DNA of 64,000 nt, from NCBI GenBank assembly GCA_002343505.1, contig DDQZ01000070.1, forward strand, positions 1-64,000, read 5' to 3'. Shown here one piece after another: positions 9,079 to 16,957 of this stretch. Position 1 is the first letter of the stretch. The number at the start of each line of letters is the position of its first letter. Source of the stretch: Verrucomicrobiaceae bacterium UBA2429. GTDB taxonomy: Bacteria; Verrucomicrobiota; Verrucomicrobiia; Verrucomicrobiales; Verrucomicrobiaceae. The notes below the pieces were generated by a model, which saw nothing but the letters and a program-made list of their open reading frames with translations, had not been told where the DNA came from and made no database searches. The position numbers and the translations under genes were made by a program.

Positions 9079-9245
9079 GCCTCAGCCCCCGCTTGGTGCG
9101 GCTGCGGGAAAGGCGCTGCTCTCGGCGGGATGACGGCCTTCTCAACGCTTCCCCTTCGAGGCGGCCTGGCTGAACCAGTCGCCGCCGCCGCTGGAGCTGC
9201 CGCTGCCGAGGTTGCCGAAGGGGTTGTTATTGAAGCCGCCGCCGT
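9079..9245 (-). pseudogene. Duplicated 3' end of tex (remnant)
   Basis: This stretch closely matches 14218-14388, which holds the last codons of tex and its downstream flank. The remnant keeps about 32 C-terminal codons (9142-9240 on the - strand), with FNNNPFGNLGSGSSS, one Ser fewer than tex, then GGGDWFSQAASKGKR and the stop. The region beyond the stop is also conserved, including the GCCTTTCCCGC stretch and the GC-rich hairpin. No more of tex is present: upstream of the remnant, similarity stops at about 9246, some 87 bases before the end of the GloVer gene. The two copies are in the same orientation, about 5.14 kb apart, and flank the GloVer gene. Confidence 0.88.
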
Positions 9246-9332
9246 TGGCTACTGGCTGGGGTATGGGCCGCTTGCGAAAACGCGGGATACTCTTTTGCCC
9301 GCACATCCAACCCTGCATTCTGACGAATGCTC

Positions 9333-12300
9333 CTAAGGGCTCCCCAGCTCAACAGCGCCGCTGTCCGGCTCAATGTCGCCCGCAGCATTGCTGAGGAAAT
9401 AGCCGCAGCCGCGCGCGTTCGCGCCTTTTTGCAGCAGCACTCCTCTAAAGACAGGCAGCTTCTTTGCCGCGTCCGGCCAGTCTGGCGTGAAGGCGCCGCT
9501 CATCATCCCGGTCTTTGGCGTGAGCACCAGGCTCCAGGTTTTGTCCCTGGCATCCAGCTTCACCACTTTGTTGCCCTCGAAATTGAAGCGCGCGCTGAGT
9601 TCATCCGCCAGTTTGCCATTTTCAAAAAACAGCGCGGCGTTTCCTGTTGGCACAACTGGATTGCCCAGACCGAGCGCGGTTTGCACCGGCACCGAGCCAT
9701 CGTAAAGCGCGCCCACCAGTCCCAGCGCGATGCCGCCCGGCCAGCCTGCGCGGTAGGCTTGCAACACGGACGGCTTGGTTTCCGCCACCGGGCGGAACCA
9801 CCGCATGTCCGCACTGGTCGCATCGCTGTCGAGATGCGCCTCGTCAAAGACCAGCGTGCCCAGCAGGCTGCCCGCCTTGGTCTTGCCGCCGGGGGTGGGC
9901 AGCACGACGAAGACCTCCGCCGCGTCGCCTTCCACGAGGAAGGACGCCGCTGTCACTTTCGTGCCCTCGGCCAGGGTGCCCGCGAGCTTGAGCGTGCCAG
10001 TGCTCAACAGCGTCAGGCCCGCGTGGCCGGTGCCTTGTGGATACTCCGCCGCCGGTTTGAACGGGACTTGCGCCACGGCGGGCAGGCCCAGCGTGTAATA
10101 GCCTTGCTTGCCTTTGGCATCCAGCAGCGCGCCGCGCACGGGGGCGGCCTTCGAGTAAAGCGGCGGTCTTGCCTTGCCGGTGCTGACATGAGTGACCTCG
10201 TTGACGGTGCGGGTGACGGTCATGGTGAGGCCGGACTCATCCCATGTCATTGACAGCTCGCGGCCCGCGAAGGGCAGCGCGGAGGCCAGCACCGCTCCCG
10301 CCTTGAACCACACCGAGCCGTCCCCGTGCAGCGCGCCGGTGAAGGGGACCACCAGCCCGTCCATCCACAGCTTACCGCTGAGGCTGCCCTTGGCGGGCGT
10401 GAGCGCGGCGCTGAGGAAGCCCGCGGTGTCGTTGCCGGGCGGCGTCGTTTCATCGGGACGCAGCAGGCCCTGGAAGACGGGCTTCGCCCCCAGCGCCGCC
10501 ATCGCGCCCTGGGTGAGCGGGTTCGCCACGAACACCGCCGTCACGCCAGTGTCCTCCGCTGGCATGACAAGAGCCGCCACATTCCCGCGCACCTCCGCCC
10601 CCTCCGGCAGGCCGGTCCAGTGGCTGAAAAGGTGGCTCGTCTTCGCCGCCGCCGTCACTGTGATGGGCGTGCCCGGCAGCACCTGGCTCGTGGCGGGATT
10701 GCCCTTGGTCAAGGCGGTGGCGTTCTTCGCCGTGGCCGCCTTCAGCACCACGGTGCCCGCCTTGTCCGGCATGGTCTCCAACGCCGCCGGCACCTCACGC
10801 AGCAGGGTCAGCAGATAGCGCCGCTCGAAGGTGAACACGCGCGTGATCGAGGTGCTGTTGCCGCTCGGGTCGTAAGCTGTGACCACGAGCGTGTTTTCGC
10901 CGATGGCCGGCGTGATCTGCGCCGAGAAAGGCACCGCCGAGGGTTTGCTGCTCGCGCCCAGCTCAGCCAGTACCACTTCACCGCCATTGAGCACCACCTC
11001 CACGCGCTGCACCGCATAATCATCCCCCGCCGTGCCCGCCACCATCAGCGGGGAGGGCGCGCTCACCGTCTTGCCTGCGGGTATGGCGAGCTTGAGCGTC
11101 GGCTTCTTCGTGTCCGGGAAACCGGTGCCTGCACCGCGTATGGCGAAGGTGAATAGCGGATCCGCCGGCGCATTGCTGGCGATGCTCACCATGGCCGAGC
11201 GCAAGCCTGCCTCGGAGGGATCAAAGGTGACGGTGAAAGCCGCCGACTCCCCCACCGCCACCGGCGAGTCAGGCTGCATCGTCACCCGAAAGTCCGCCGC
11301 ATGTTCCCCGCTGATCTCTACGCGTGGCAAGCCAGTGAGCAGTAAGGTCTCTAGCCCTGTATTGATAATAGTATAATTACGAGACACAGTTCCAAACGCA
11401 TGGTTCGCCCAACCAAAGTCCGTGTGATCCGCCCCTCTTGGAGTTGAATCACCGTTAGCTATGCCCACTCTGTTGCCGCTGAGGGCGATGCTGGCCGCCT
11501 CGGTGCCCGCTCCCGCCACGGTGAAGGCGAAGAGGGCTTCGTCCGCATCGTTGTTGGCGATGCTCACCACCGCTGTGTGCGGGCCGGGGGTGGAGGGTTG
11601 GAAAGTCACCTCGAAGGTCTGCGTTCCGCCCTGCGCCGCTACGGTGGCGCTTGCGGGCTGCGCGCTCACGCTGAAGGCAGCGCTGCCACTGAGATTCACG
11701 AGCGGTGTGCCGGTGAGCGCCAGGGCTACAGTGCCGCTGTTGATGATGGTAAAAGTTCGCACCACCATCCCGCCGGCCACTCCGGCGCTGCCAAACTGCG
11801 TGTGGTCCGCCGCCTCTGGCGTGGCGTCCCCGTTGACAATTTCCACCCCGTTGCCGCTGAGGGCGATCTCAGGAGAGGGGAAGTTCATCCTCCAGACCGC
11901 CATCAGGTTGGCCGTGCCGTAGAGATGGCCGTCACTGCCAAAGACGGGGATCCCGCTCGGGCGAGCGGCTTGGCTGCCATCAAAGGAATGCAGCAGAGTG
12001 TGCGTGCCGCTCGAGGTAATCTTGAAGACCGTGCCATAGCCGCTGGCTGTGGCACCATATTCGGTGGTGCCGTAGAAGGCGCCATCACGGCCCTTCACAA
12101 GACCGGCGATGGGGTGGCGACCATTGGCGTTATTGAAGCTGTGAAGAAGGGTGTGCGTGCCGCTGGAGGTGATCTTGAAGACCGTGCCGTAGTCGTTGGC
12201 TCCGCCATAATAAGTGGTGCCGTAGAAGTCCCCGTCACTGCCCTGCACCAGCCCGTCCCAGGGCGCGATGCCGTTGCTGCCGTTGAAGCTGTGCAGAAGT

Positions 12301-14033
12301 GTGTACGTGCCGCTGGAGGTGATTTTGAAGACGGTGCCCGCTTCGCTGACTCCACCAGAGTAGGTGGTGCCGTAGAAGTCGCCATCACTGCCCTGCACTA
12401 GCTCGGCCCTGGGCCAATTGCCGCTGGTGCGGTTGAAGCTATGCAGCAGGGTGTGCGTGCCGCTGGAGGTGATCTTGAAGACGGTTCCCCAGTCGCTGGC
12501 TCCACCCTCCTCGGTGGTGCCGTAGAAGGCGCCATCGCTACCCTGCACCAGCCCGGCAGTGGGCCAACGGCCGTTGGTGCGGTTGAAGCTGTGCAGCACC
12601 GTGTGCGTACCGTTGGCGGTGATCTTGTACACCGTGCCATTGTTGCTGGCTCCGCCCTCATAGGTGGTACCGTAGAAGTCCCCGTCACTGCCCCGTACCA
12701 GCCCGGCATGGGGATTGCGACCGTTGCTGCCGTTGAAGCTGTGCAGTACGCTGTGCGTGCCGCTGGGGGTGATCTTGAAGACGGTGCCATAGCCTCCGGA
12801 TCCGCCAGAAAAAGTGGTGCCATAGAAGGCGCCATCGCTGCCCTGCACCAGCCCGGCAACGAGGATGCCGCCGTTGGGGCTGTTGAAGCTGTACAGCAGG
12901 GTGTGCGTGCCACTGGCGGTAATCTTGAATACGGTGCCGTTGTTTCTGGCTCCGCCCTGGTAGGTGGTGCCATAGAAGTCACCGTCACTGCCCTGCACTA
13001 GTCCGGCAGCGGGCCAACGGCCGCTGGTGTTGTTGAAGCTGTGCAGCAGGGTGTGCGTGCCGTTGGCGGTGATCTTGAATACGGTGCCCCAGCCGCTGGC
13101 ACCACCCTCGTCGGTGGTGCCGTAAAAAGCCCCATCACTGCCCTGCAACAGACCAGCTACGGGGTATCGGCCGTTAGTGGAGTCGAAGCTGTGCAGCAGG
13201 GTGTGCGTGCCGCTGGGGGTGATCTTGAAGACCGTGCCAAAACCGCTGGCTCCGCCCTCGTCGGTGGTGCCGTAAAAAGCCCCGTCACTGCCCTGCAACA
13301 GACCAGCTACGGGGTATCGGCCGTTGGTGGAGTCGAAGCTGTGCAGCAGGGTGTGCGTGCCGCTGGGGGTGATCTTGAAGACCGTGCCGTAGTCGTTGGC
13401 TCCGCCATAATAAGTGGTGCCGTAGAAGGCACCATCGCTGCCCTGCGCCAGCCTGGCCCTGGGCCCGCTGCCGTTGCTGGAGCTGAAGTTGTGCAGCACG
13501 GTGTGCGTGCCGTTGGCGGTGATCTTGAACACAGTACCATTGGCATTGGTACCGCCCTGCTGAGTGGCACCGTAGAAATCCCCATCACTACCCTGCACTA
13601 GCCCGGCCTGGGGATTGGTGCCGTTGCTGCCGTTGAAGCTGTGCAGAACCGTGTGCGTGCCGCTGGAGGTGATCCTGAACACGGTGCCGGCGCCGCTGCT
13701 GGCTCCACCATCTGATGTGGTGCCGTAGAAGGCGCCATCGCTGCCCTGTACAAGCCCGGCAGCGGGGGTGCCGCCGTTGGTGTGATTAAAGCTGTGCAGA
13801 ACCGTGTGTGTGCCACTGGAGGTGATCTTGAATACGGTGCCCCAGCCACTGGCTCCACCACCAGATGTGGTTCCGTAGAAGGTGCCGTCGGCACTTTGCA
13901 CCAAATCGGCACGTGGGTAGCTACCGACATTATCTGAATAGAGAATTTCGAAAGTTTGCGCCTGGATGTAAGCCGAATGCAAGCCCAGGAACAAAGTGGC
14001 AGCGGCGAACAGAAAGCGACGCAATGAGTTCAT
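9333..14033 (-). CDS. Secreted GloVer tandem-repeat and choice-of-anchor D protein
   Basis: A protein of about 1566 residues. A signal peptide (MNSLRRFLFAAATLFLGLHS) leads into 13 full and one partial copy of a 49-50 residue repeat (about residues 42-715). The repeat has the pattern GLVQGSDGAFYGTT..GG....GTVFKIT..GTHTLLHSF, matching the GloVer (TIGR03803-type) repeat. Two choice-of-anchor D/ASH-like beta-sandwich domains follow (IALSGNGVEIVNGD and IALSGNRVGIANGD). Next come an Ig-like segment, a 'FSHWTGLPEGAEV' bacterial-repeat segment, and a C-terminal module of about 400 residues also found in the subtilase at 16958-21037. The repeats probably fold as a beta-propeller-like surface domain; the ligand is unknown. 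The start at 14033 gives a clean signal peptide. The gene is bracketed by two copies of the tex 3' end. Confidence 0.9.
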   Translation of the reverse strand: MNSLRRFLFAAATLFLGLHSAYIQAQTFEILYSDNVGSYPRADLVQSADGTFYGTTSGGGASGWGTVFKITSSGTHTVLHSFNHTNGGTPAAGLVQGSDGAFYGTTSDGGASSGAGTVFRITSSGTHTVLHSFNGSNGTNPQAGLVQGSDGDFYGATQQGGTNANGTVFKITANGTHTVLHNFSSSNGSGPRARLAQGSDGAFYGTTYYGGANDYGTVFKITPSGTHTLLHSFDSTNGRYPVAGLLQGSDGAFYGTTDEGGASGFGTVFKITPSGTHTLLHSFDSTNGRYPVAGLLQGSDGAFYGTTDEGGASGWGTVFKITANGTHTLLHSFNNTSGRWPAAGLVQGSDGDFYGTTYQGGARNNGTVFKITASGTHTLLYSFNSPNGGILVAGLVQGSDGAFYGTTFSGGSGGYGTVFKITPSGTHSVLHSFNGSNGRNPHAGLVRGSDGDFYGTTYEGGASNNGTVYKITANGTHTVLHSFNRTNGRWPTAGLVQGSDGAFYGTTEEGGASDWGTVFKITSSGTHTLLHSFNRTSGNWPRAELVQGSDGDFYGTTYSGGVSEAGTVFKITSSGTYTLLHSFNGSNGIAPWDGLVQGSDGDFYGTTYYGGANDYGTVFKITSSGTHTLLHSFNNANGRHPIAGLVKGRDGAFYGTTEYGATASGYGTVFKITSSGTHTLLHSFDGSQAARPSGIPVFGSDGHLYGTANLMAVWRMNFPSPEIALSGNGVEIVNGDATPEAADHTQFGSAGVAGGMVVRTFTIINSGTVALALTGTPLVNLSGSAAFSVSAQPASATVAAQGGTQTFEVTFQPSTPGPHTAVVSIANNDADEALFAFTVAGAGTEAASIALSGNRVGIANGDSTPRGADHTDFGWANHAFGTVSRNYTIINTGLETLLLTGLPRVEISGEHAADFRVTMQPDSPVAVGESAAFTVTFDPSEAGLRSAMVSIASNAPADPLFTFAIRGAGTGFPDTKKPTLKLAIPAGKTVSAPSPLMVAGTAGDDYAVQRVEVVLNGGEVVLAELGASSKPSAVPFSAQITPAIGENTLVVTAYDPSGNSTSITRVFTFERRYLLTLLREVPAALETMPDKAGTVVLKAATAKNATALTKGNPATSQVLPGTPITVTAAAKTSHLFSHWTGLPEGAEVRGNVAALVMPAEDTGVTAVFVANPLTQGAMAALGAKPVFQGLLRPDETTPPGNDTAGFLSAALTPAKGSLSGKLWMDGLVVPFTGALHGDGSVWFKAGAVLASALPFAGRELSMTWDESGLTMTVTRTVNEVTHVSTGKARPPLYSKAAPVRGALLDAKGKQGYYTLGLPAVAQVPFKPAAEYPQGTGHAGLTLLSTGTLKLAGTLAEGTKVTAASFLVEGDAAEVFVVLPTPGGKTKAGSLLGTLVFDEAHLDSDATSADMRWFRPVAETKPSVLQAYRAGWPGGIALGLVGALYDGSVPVQTALGLGNPVVPTGNAALFFENGKLADELSARFNFEGNKVVKLDARDKTWSLVLTPKTGMMSGAFTPDWPDAAKKLPVFRGVLLQKGANARGCGYFLSNAAGDIEPDSGAVELGSP
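11890..13910 (-). repeat. GloVer intragenic tandem repeats (147-150 bp units)
   Basis: Thirteen full units and one truncated unit of 147-150 bases, each encoding one 49-50 residue GloVer repeat. Most units differ from one another by many substitutions, but neighbouring units around 13110-13230 and 13260-13380 are almost identical at an offset of about 147 bases. A stretch around 12180-12228 is repeated exactly around 13381-13428 in non-adjacent units. These patterns suggest recent slippage and gene conversion inside the array. Confidence 0.9.
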
Positions 14034-14077
14034 AATGTCTGGCAGAATCGAGACTGCGAATCCCAACATTTTTTTAA

Positions 14078-14135
14078 CGCAGAAATTTGTTAGCCTTTTA
14101 ACAGGCTGCAGCCCTGGGAAAAAGCTATTTCTGCG
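14078..14135 (-). promoter_or_regulatory. Nested inverted-repeat element upstream of the GloVer gene
   Basis: Outer arms CGCAGAAAT (14078-14086) and ATTTCTGCG (14127-14135) are perfectly complementary. An inner stem AGCCT/AGGCT (14092-14096 and 14103-14107) sits inside. The element ends 45 bases upstream of the start codon of the GloVer gene and is more AT-rich than its surroundings, so it could be an operator or a structured 5' leader. There is no match to a known riboswitch that I can recognise. Confidence 0.4.
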
Positions 14136-14217
14136 CGGAAATGCGGCGCGGCGTGGGCTTTATGGACTTCGTTGACACGGCAATGAGGTCAGCAAGGCCG
14201 GTGGCATAACCTGCGTC

Positions 14218-14388
14218 GCCTCAGTCCCCGCTGGTAGTGGCTAGCGGGGCGGGAAAGGCGTTGCTCTTGGCGGAATGACGGCCTTTTCACCGCTTCCCCT
14301 TCGAGGCGGCCTGGCTGAACCAGTCGCCGCCGCCGCTGCTGGAGCTGCCGCTGCCGAGGTTGCCGAAGGGGTTGTTGTTGAAACCGCC
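14218..14388 (-). repeat. Direct repeat of the tex 3' end (copy within tex)
   Basis: This is the parental copy of the sequence duplicated at 9079-9245. It spans the last codons of tex, the stop codon and about 70 bases beyond it. Together the copies bound a segment of about 5.1 kb containing only the GloVer gene. The copies differ by scattered substitutions and small indels, including a one-codon difference in the Ser run, so the duplication is not recent. Confidence 0.85.
14226..14249 (-). terminator. GC-rich hairpin downstream of tex
   Basis: CCCCGCT (14226-14232) pairs with AGCGGGG (14243-14249) across a 10-base loop, 38 bases past the tex stop codon. There is no T-run on the tex sense strand, so it is not a classic intrinsic terminator. 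The hairpin is partly conserved in the duplicated copy near 9086-9110. It may stabilise the mRNA 3' end or stop transcription weakly. Confidence 0.4.
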
Positions 14389-16686
14389 GCCGCCGCCCTG
14401 GGGTCTGCCGCCGCTTTGGCCGCGCTGGCCGCCGCTGCTCTGGCCGGCGGGTCTTTGGCCTCCTCCTCCGCCGCCGCCGCCCTGGCGGCGCTCGAAGTCG
14501 GGCTTGGATTTGAGGCTGAGGGCGATGCGTTTGCGCTGGATGTCCACCTCCATGACGGTGGCCTGGACGCGCTGGCCGACTTTGACGGCCTCGGCGGCAT
14601 CGCGCACAAAAGTGTCGCTGAGCTGGCTGACGTGGGCGAGGCCGTCCTGGTGGACGCCGATGTCTATGAAGGCGCCGAAGGCGGTGACGTTGGTGACGAC
14701 GCCGGGCAGCTTCATGCCGACCTGGAGGTCCTTCATTTCATTGACGCCTTCCTGGAATTTGAAGACCTCGAACTGCTTGCGCGGGTCGCGCCCGGGCTTG
14801 GCGAGCTCGCTCATGATGTCCTGGAGCGTGGGCAGGCCGACATCGGCGCTGACGTATTTTTTGAGGTCGAGCTTCTGGCGCAGCTCGGGCCGCGCCATGA
14901 GGTCGGCGACGGTGCAGCCGAGGTCGGCGGCCATTTGCTCGACCAGGGGGTAGCGCTCGGGGTGGACGGCGCTGGAGTCGAGCGGGTGGGCGGCGTCGCG
15001 GATGCGCAGGAAGCCGGCTGCCTGCTCGAAGGCTTTGTCGCCGAGGCGGGGGACTTTGAGCAAATCTTTGCGGGATTTGAAGGGGCCGTTTTCGTTGCGG
15101 AAGGCGACGATGTTCGCCGCGTGGGTGCTGTTGAGGCCGGAGACGTAGCTGAGGAGCTGCTTGGAGGCGGTGTTGACCTCGACGCCGACGTTGTTCACGC
15201 AACTGATGACGATGTTGTCGAGGCCGTCCTTGAGGAGCTTTTGATCCACGTCGTGCTGGTATTGGCCGACGCCGATGGATTTGGGGTCAATTTTGACCAG
15301 CTCGGCCAGGGGGTCCATGAGGCGGCGGCCGATGGAGACGGCGCCGCGCACGGTGACGTCGTGGTTGGGGAACTCCTCGCGCGCCACTTCGCTGGCGCTG
15401 TAGATGGAGGCGCCGCTTTCATTGACCATGATGACGGGGATGTGCTTGGGCACGCCGATTTTGTGGATGAAAGCCTCGGTCTCGCGGCTGGCGGTGCCGT
15501 TGCCGATGGCGATGGCCTCGATCTTGAAGCGCTCGACCAAATTCAGCACGAGGGTCTTGGCGTGCATGAGGCTGTTGCCCTCGCCGAGGAGGTAGATGAC
15601 GTCGTTGAAAAGGAGCTGGCCCTGGGCGTCGAGCACGACGGTTTTGCAGCCGGTGCGGAAGCCGGGGTCAATGCCGAGCAGGCGCTTCTGCCCGAGCGGG
15701 GCTGCCATGAGCAGCTCCCGCAGGTTGTCGGCGAAGACTTTCACCGCCTCGGCATCGGCTTTCTTTTTCGACTCAAGGCGGAACTCGGTCTCCATGCTGG
15801 GGCCGAGCAGGCGCTTGTAGCAGTCGGCGCAGGCCAGCTTCATCTGCTCGGTGAGGGTGTTGCCGCCTTTGGCGAACATGTGGGTGACGAGCTGCGTGGC
15901 GGCCTCCTCGGGCGGCTGGATGCGCATGAGCAGGAAGCCCTCTTTTTCGCCTCGGCGGATGGCGAGCATGCGGTGGCTGGGGATGGATTTGAGCGGCTCG
16001 GTCCAGTCGAAGTAATCGCGGAATTTCTGCGCGTCGGCCTCGGTCTCCTTGCCGAACATGACCTTGGAAAGCACGGTGGCCTGCTCGGCGAAGAGTTTTC
16101 TCAACGCGGCGCGGGCCTCGGCATTGTCGCTGATGCGCTCGGCAATGATGTCGCGCGCGCCGGCGAGGGCGTCGGCGGCGTCTTTGACGCGCAGCTCCTC
16201 GTTTTCATGGTCGGGGTTGAGGAACTTGGCGGCCTCGGTGGCGAGGTCTGGCGCGGGGGTGGCGAGGTTGGCCTCGATGAAGTCGGCCAGGGGTTCGAGG
16301 CCTTTTTCCTTGGCGATGGTGGCGCGGGTGCGGCGCTTGGGGCGGAAGGGGGCGAAGATGTCTTCGAGTGTGTTGAGCGTCTCGGCTTTCTCGATCTTGG
16401 CGCGCAGCACGTCGGTCATGAGCTTGCGCTCCTCCAGGGATTTGACGATGGAAGCGCGGCGGTCGTCGAGGGCCACGAGCTGCTCCAGGCGGTCTTTGAC
16501 GGCGAGGATCTGCACTTCATCCAACATGCCGGTGGCCTCCTTGCGGTAGCGGGAGATGAAGGGCACGGTGGCGCCGTCGGCGAGCAGTTTGGCGGTGGCG
16601 CCGACCTGGATGGCCTTCACGCCCAGCTCGCGGGCGATGCGTTCGACATGGGTGACATTGATGTTGAGTTCGGAGGCTGCGGACAT
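14287..16686 (-). CDS. tex: Tex family RNA-binding transcription accessory protein
   Basis: A 799-residue protein. The helical N-terminus ends near FISRYRKEATGMLDEVQILA. It is followed by a YqgF/RuvC-like domain (LLGIDPGFRTGCKTVVLD, about residue 330), helix-hairpin-helix motifs (LLSYVSGLNSTHAANIV, LLKVPRLGDKAFEQAAGFL) and a C-terminal S1 domain (GVVTNVTAFGAFIDIGV). This is the standard Tex order. Tex proteins bind nucleic acid and act around transcription and stress tolerance. The last 60 or so residues form a Gly/Ser/Asn-rich tail ending FSQAASKGKR, longer than in many Tex proteins. The ATG at 16686 begins at conserved sequence (MSAASELNINVTHVERIA); the open frame extends upstream but into unconserved sequence. 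Confidence 0.97.
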   Translation of the reverse strand: MSAASELNINVTHVERIARELGVKAIQVGATAKLLADGATVPFISRYRKEATGMLDEVQILAVKDRLEQLVALDDRRASIVKSLEERKLMTDVLRAKIEKAETLNTLEDIFAPFRPKRRTRATIAKEKGLEPLADFIEANLATPAPDLATEAAKFLNPDHENEELRVKDAADALAGARDIIAERISDNAEARAALRKLFAEQATVLSKVMFGKETEADAQKFRDYFDWTEPLKSIPSHRMLAIRRGEKEGFLLMRIQPPEEAATQLVTHMFAKGGNTLTEQMKLACADCYKRLLGPSMETEFRLESKKKADAEAVKVFADNLRELLMAAPLGQKRLLGIDPGFRTGCKTVVLDAQGQLLFNDVIYLLGEGNSLMHAKTLVLNLVERFKIEAIAIGNGTASRETEAFIHKIGVPKHIPVIMVNESGASIYSASEVAREEFPNHDVTVRGAVSIGRRLMDPLAELVKIDPKSIGVGQYQHDVDQKLLKDGLDNIVISCVNNVGVEVNTASKQLLSYVSGLNSTHAANIVAFRNENGPFKSRKDLLKVPRLGDKAFEQAAGFLRIRDAAHPLDSSAVHPERYPLVEQMAADLGCTVADLMARPELRQKLDLKKYVSADVGLPTLQDIMSELAKPGRDPRKQFEVFKFQEGVNEMKDLQVGMKLPGVVTNVTAFGAFIDIGVHQDGLAHVSQLSDTFVRDAAEAVKVGQRVQATVMEVDIQRKRIALSLKSKPDFERRQGGGGGGGGQRPAGQSSGGQRGQSGGRPQGGGGGFNNNPFGNLGSGSSSSGGGDWFSQAASKGKR

Positions 16687-16957
16687 GGTTGGGGAAAGAT
16701 TGCGCGGCCCGCACGGTGGCCTGGCCGACGTTTGAGGTAGCGAGCGCATCCGAGCGCGGCAAGGCGAAGAAGCCCGGCGGGGGAAATTAACTTTCTTGAC
16801 AGCGAAAGCGCCGAGAAGTGGCACGCTGGTCATCAAGAAAGCTGGGCCAGAAGTAGGCCAAATCGGCGCATCGCCTGGTGATCTGTGATATTTAATATAA
16901 ATTTCATAATTCGACTTGGCGAACCCCCTCCCGGTGGGATGGTACGGCATTTCCACC

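Noticed and set aside
6956..9145. Very long open frame on the - strand across the sulfatase gene and the 21-bp array
   Set aside because: It is Gly/Val-rich sequence opposite a clear sulfatase. In GC-rich DNA the strand opposite a real gene often lacks stops. Only the part over the 21-bp array might be expressed, and that is noted as a repeat.
14275..16740. 821-residue open frame opposite tex
   Set aside because: No start context and no family motifs; composition is that of an antisense shadow of tex, which has complete motifs.
16796..16801. TTGACA as a -35 box for the subtilase gene
   Set aside because: No matching -10 hexamer at the right distance on the + strand; the sequence between is GC-rich.
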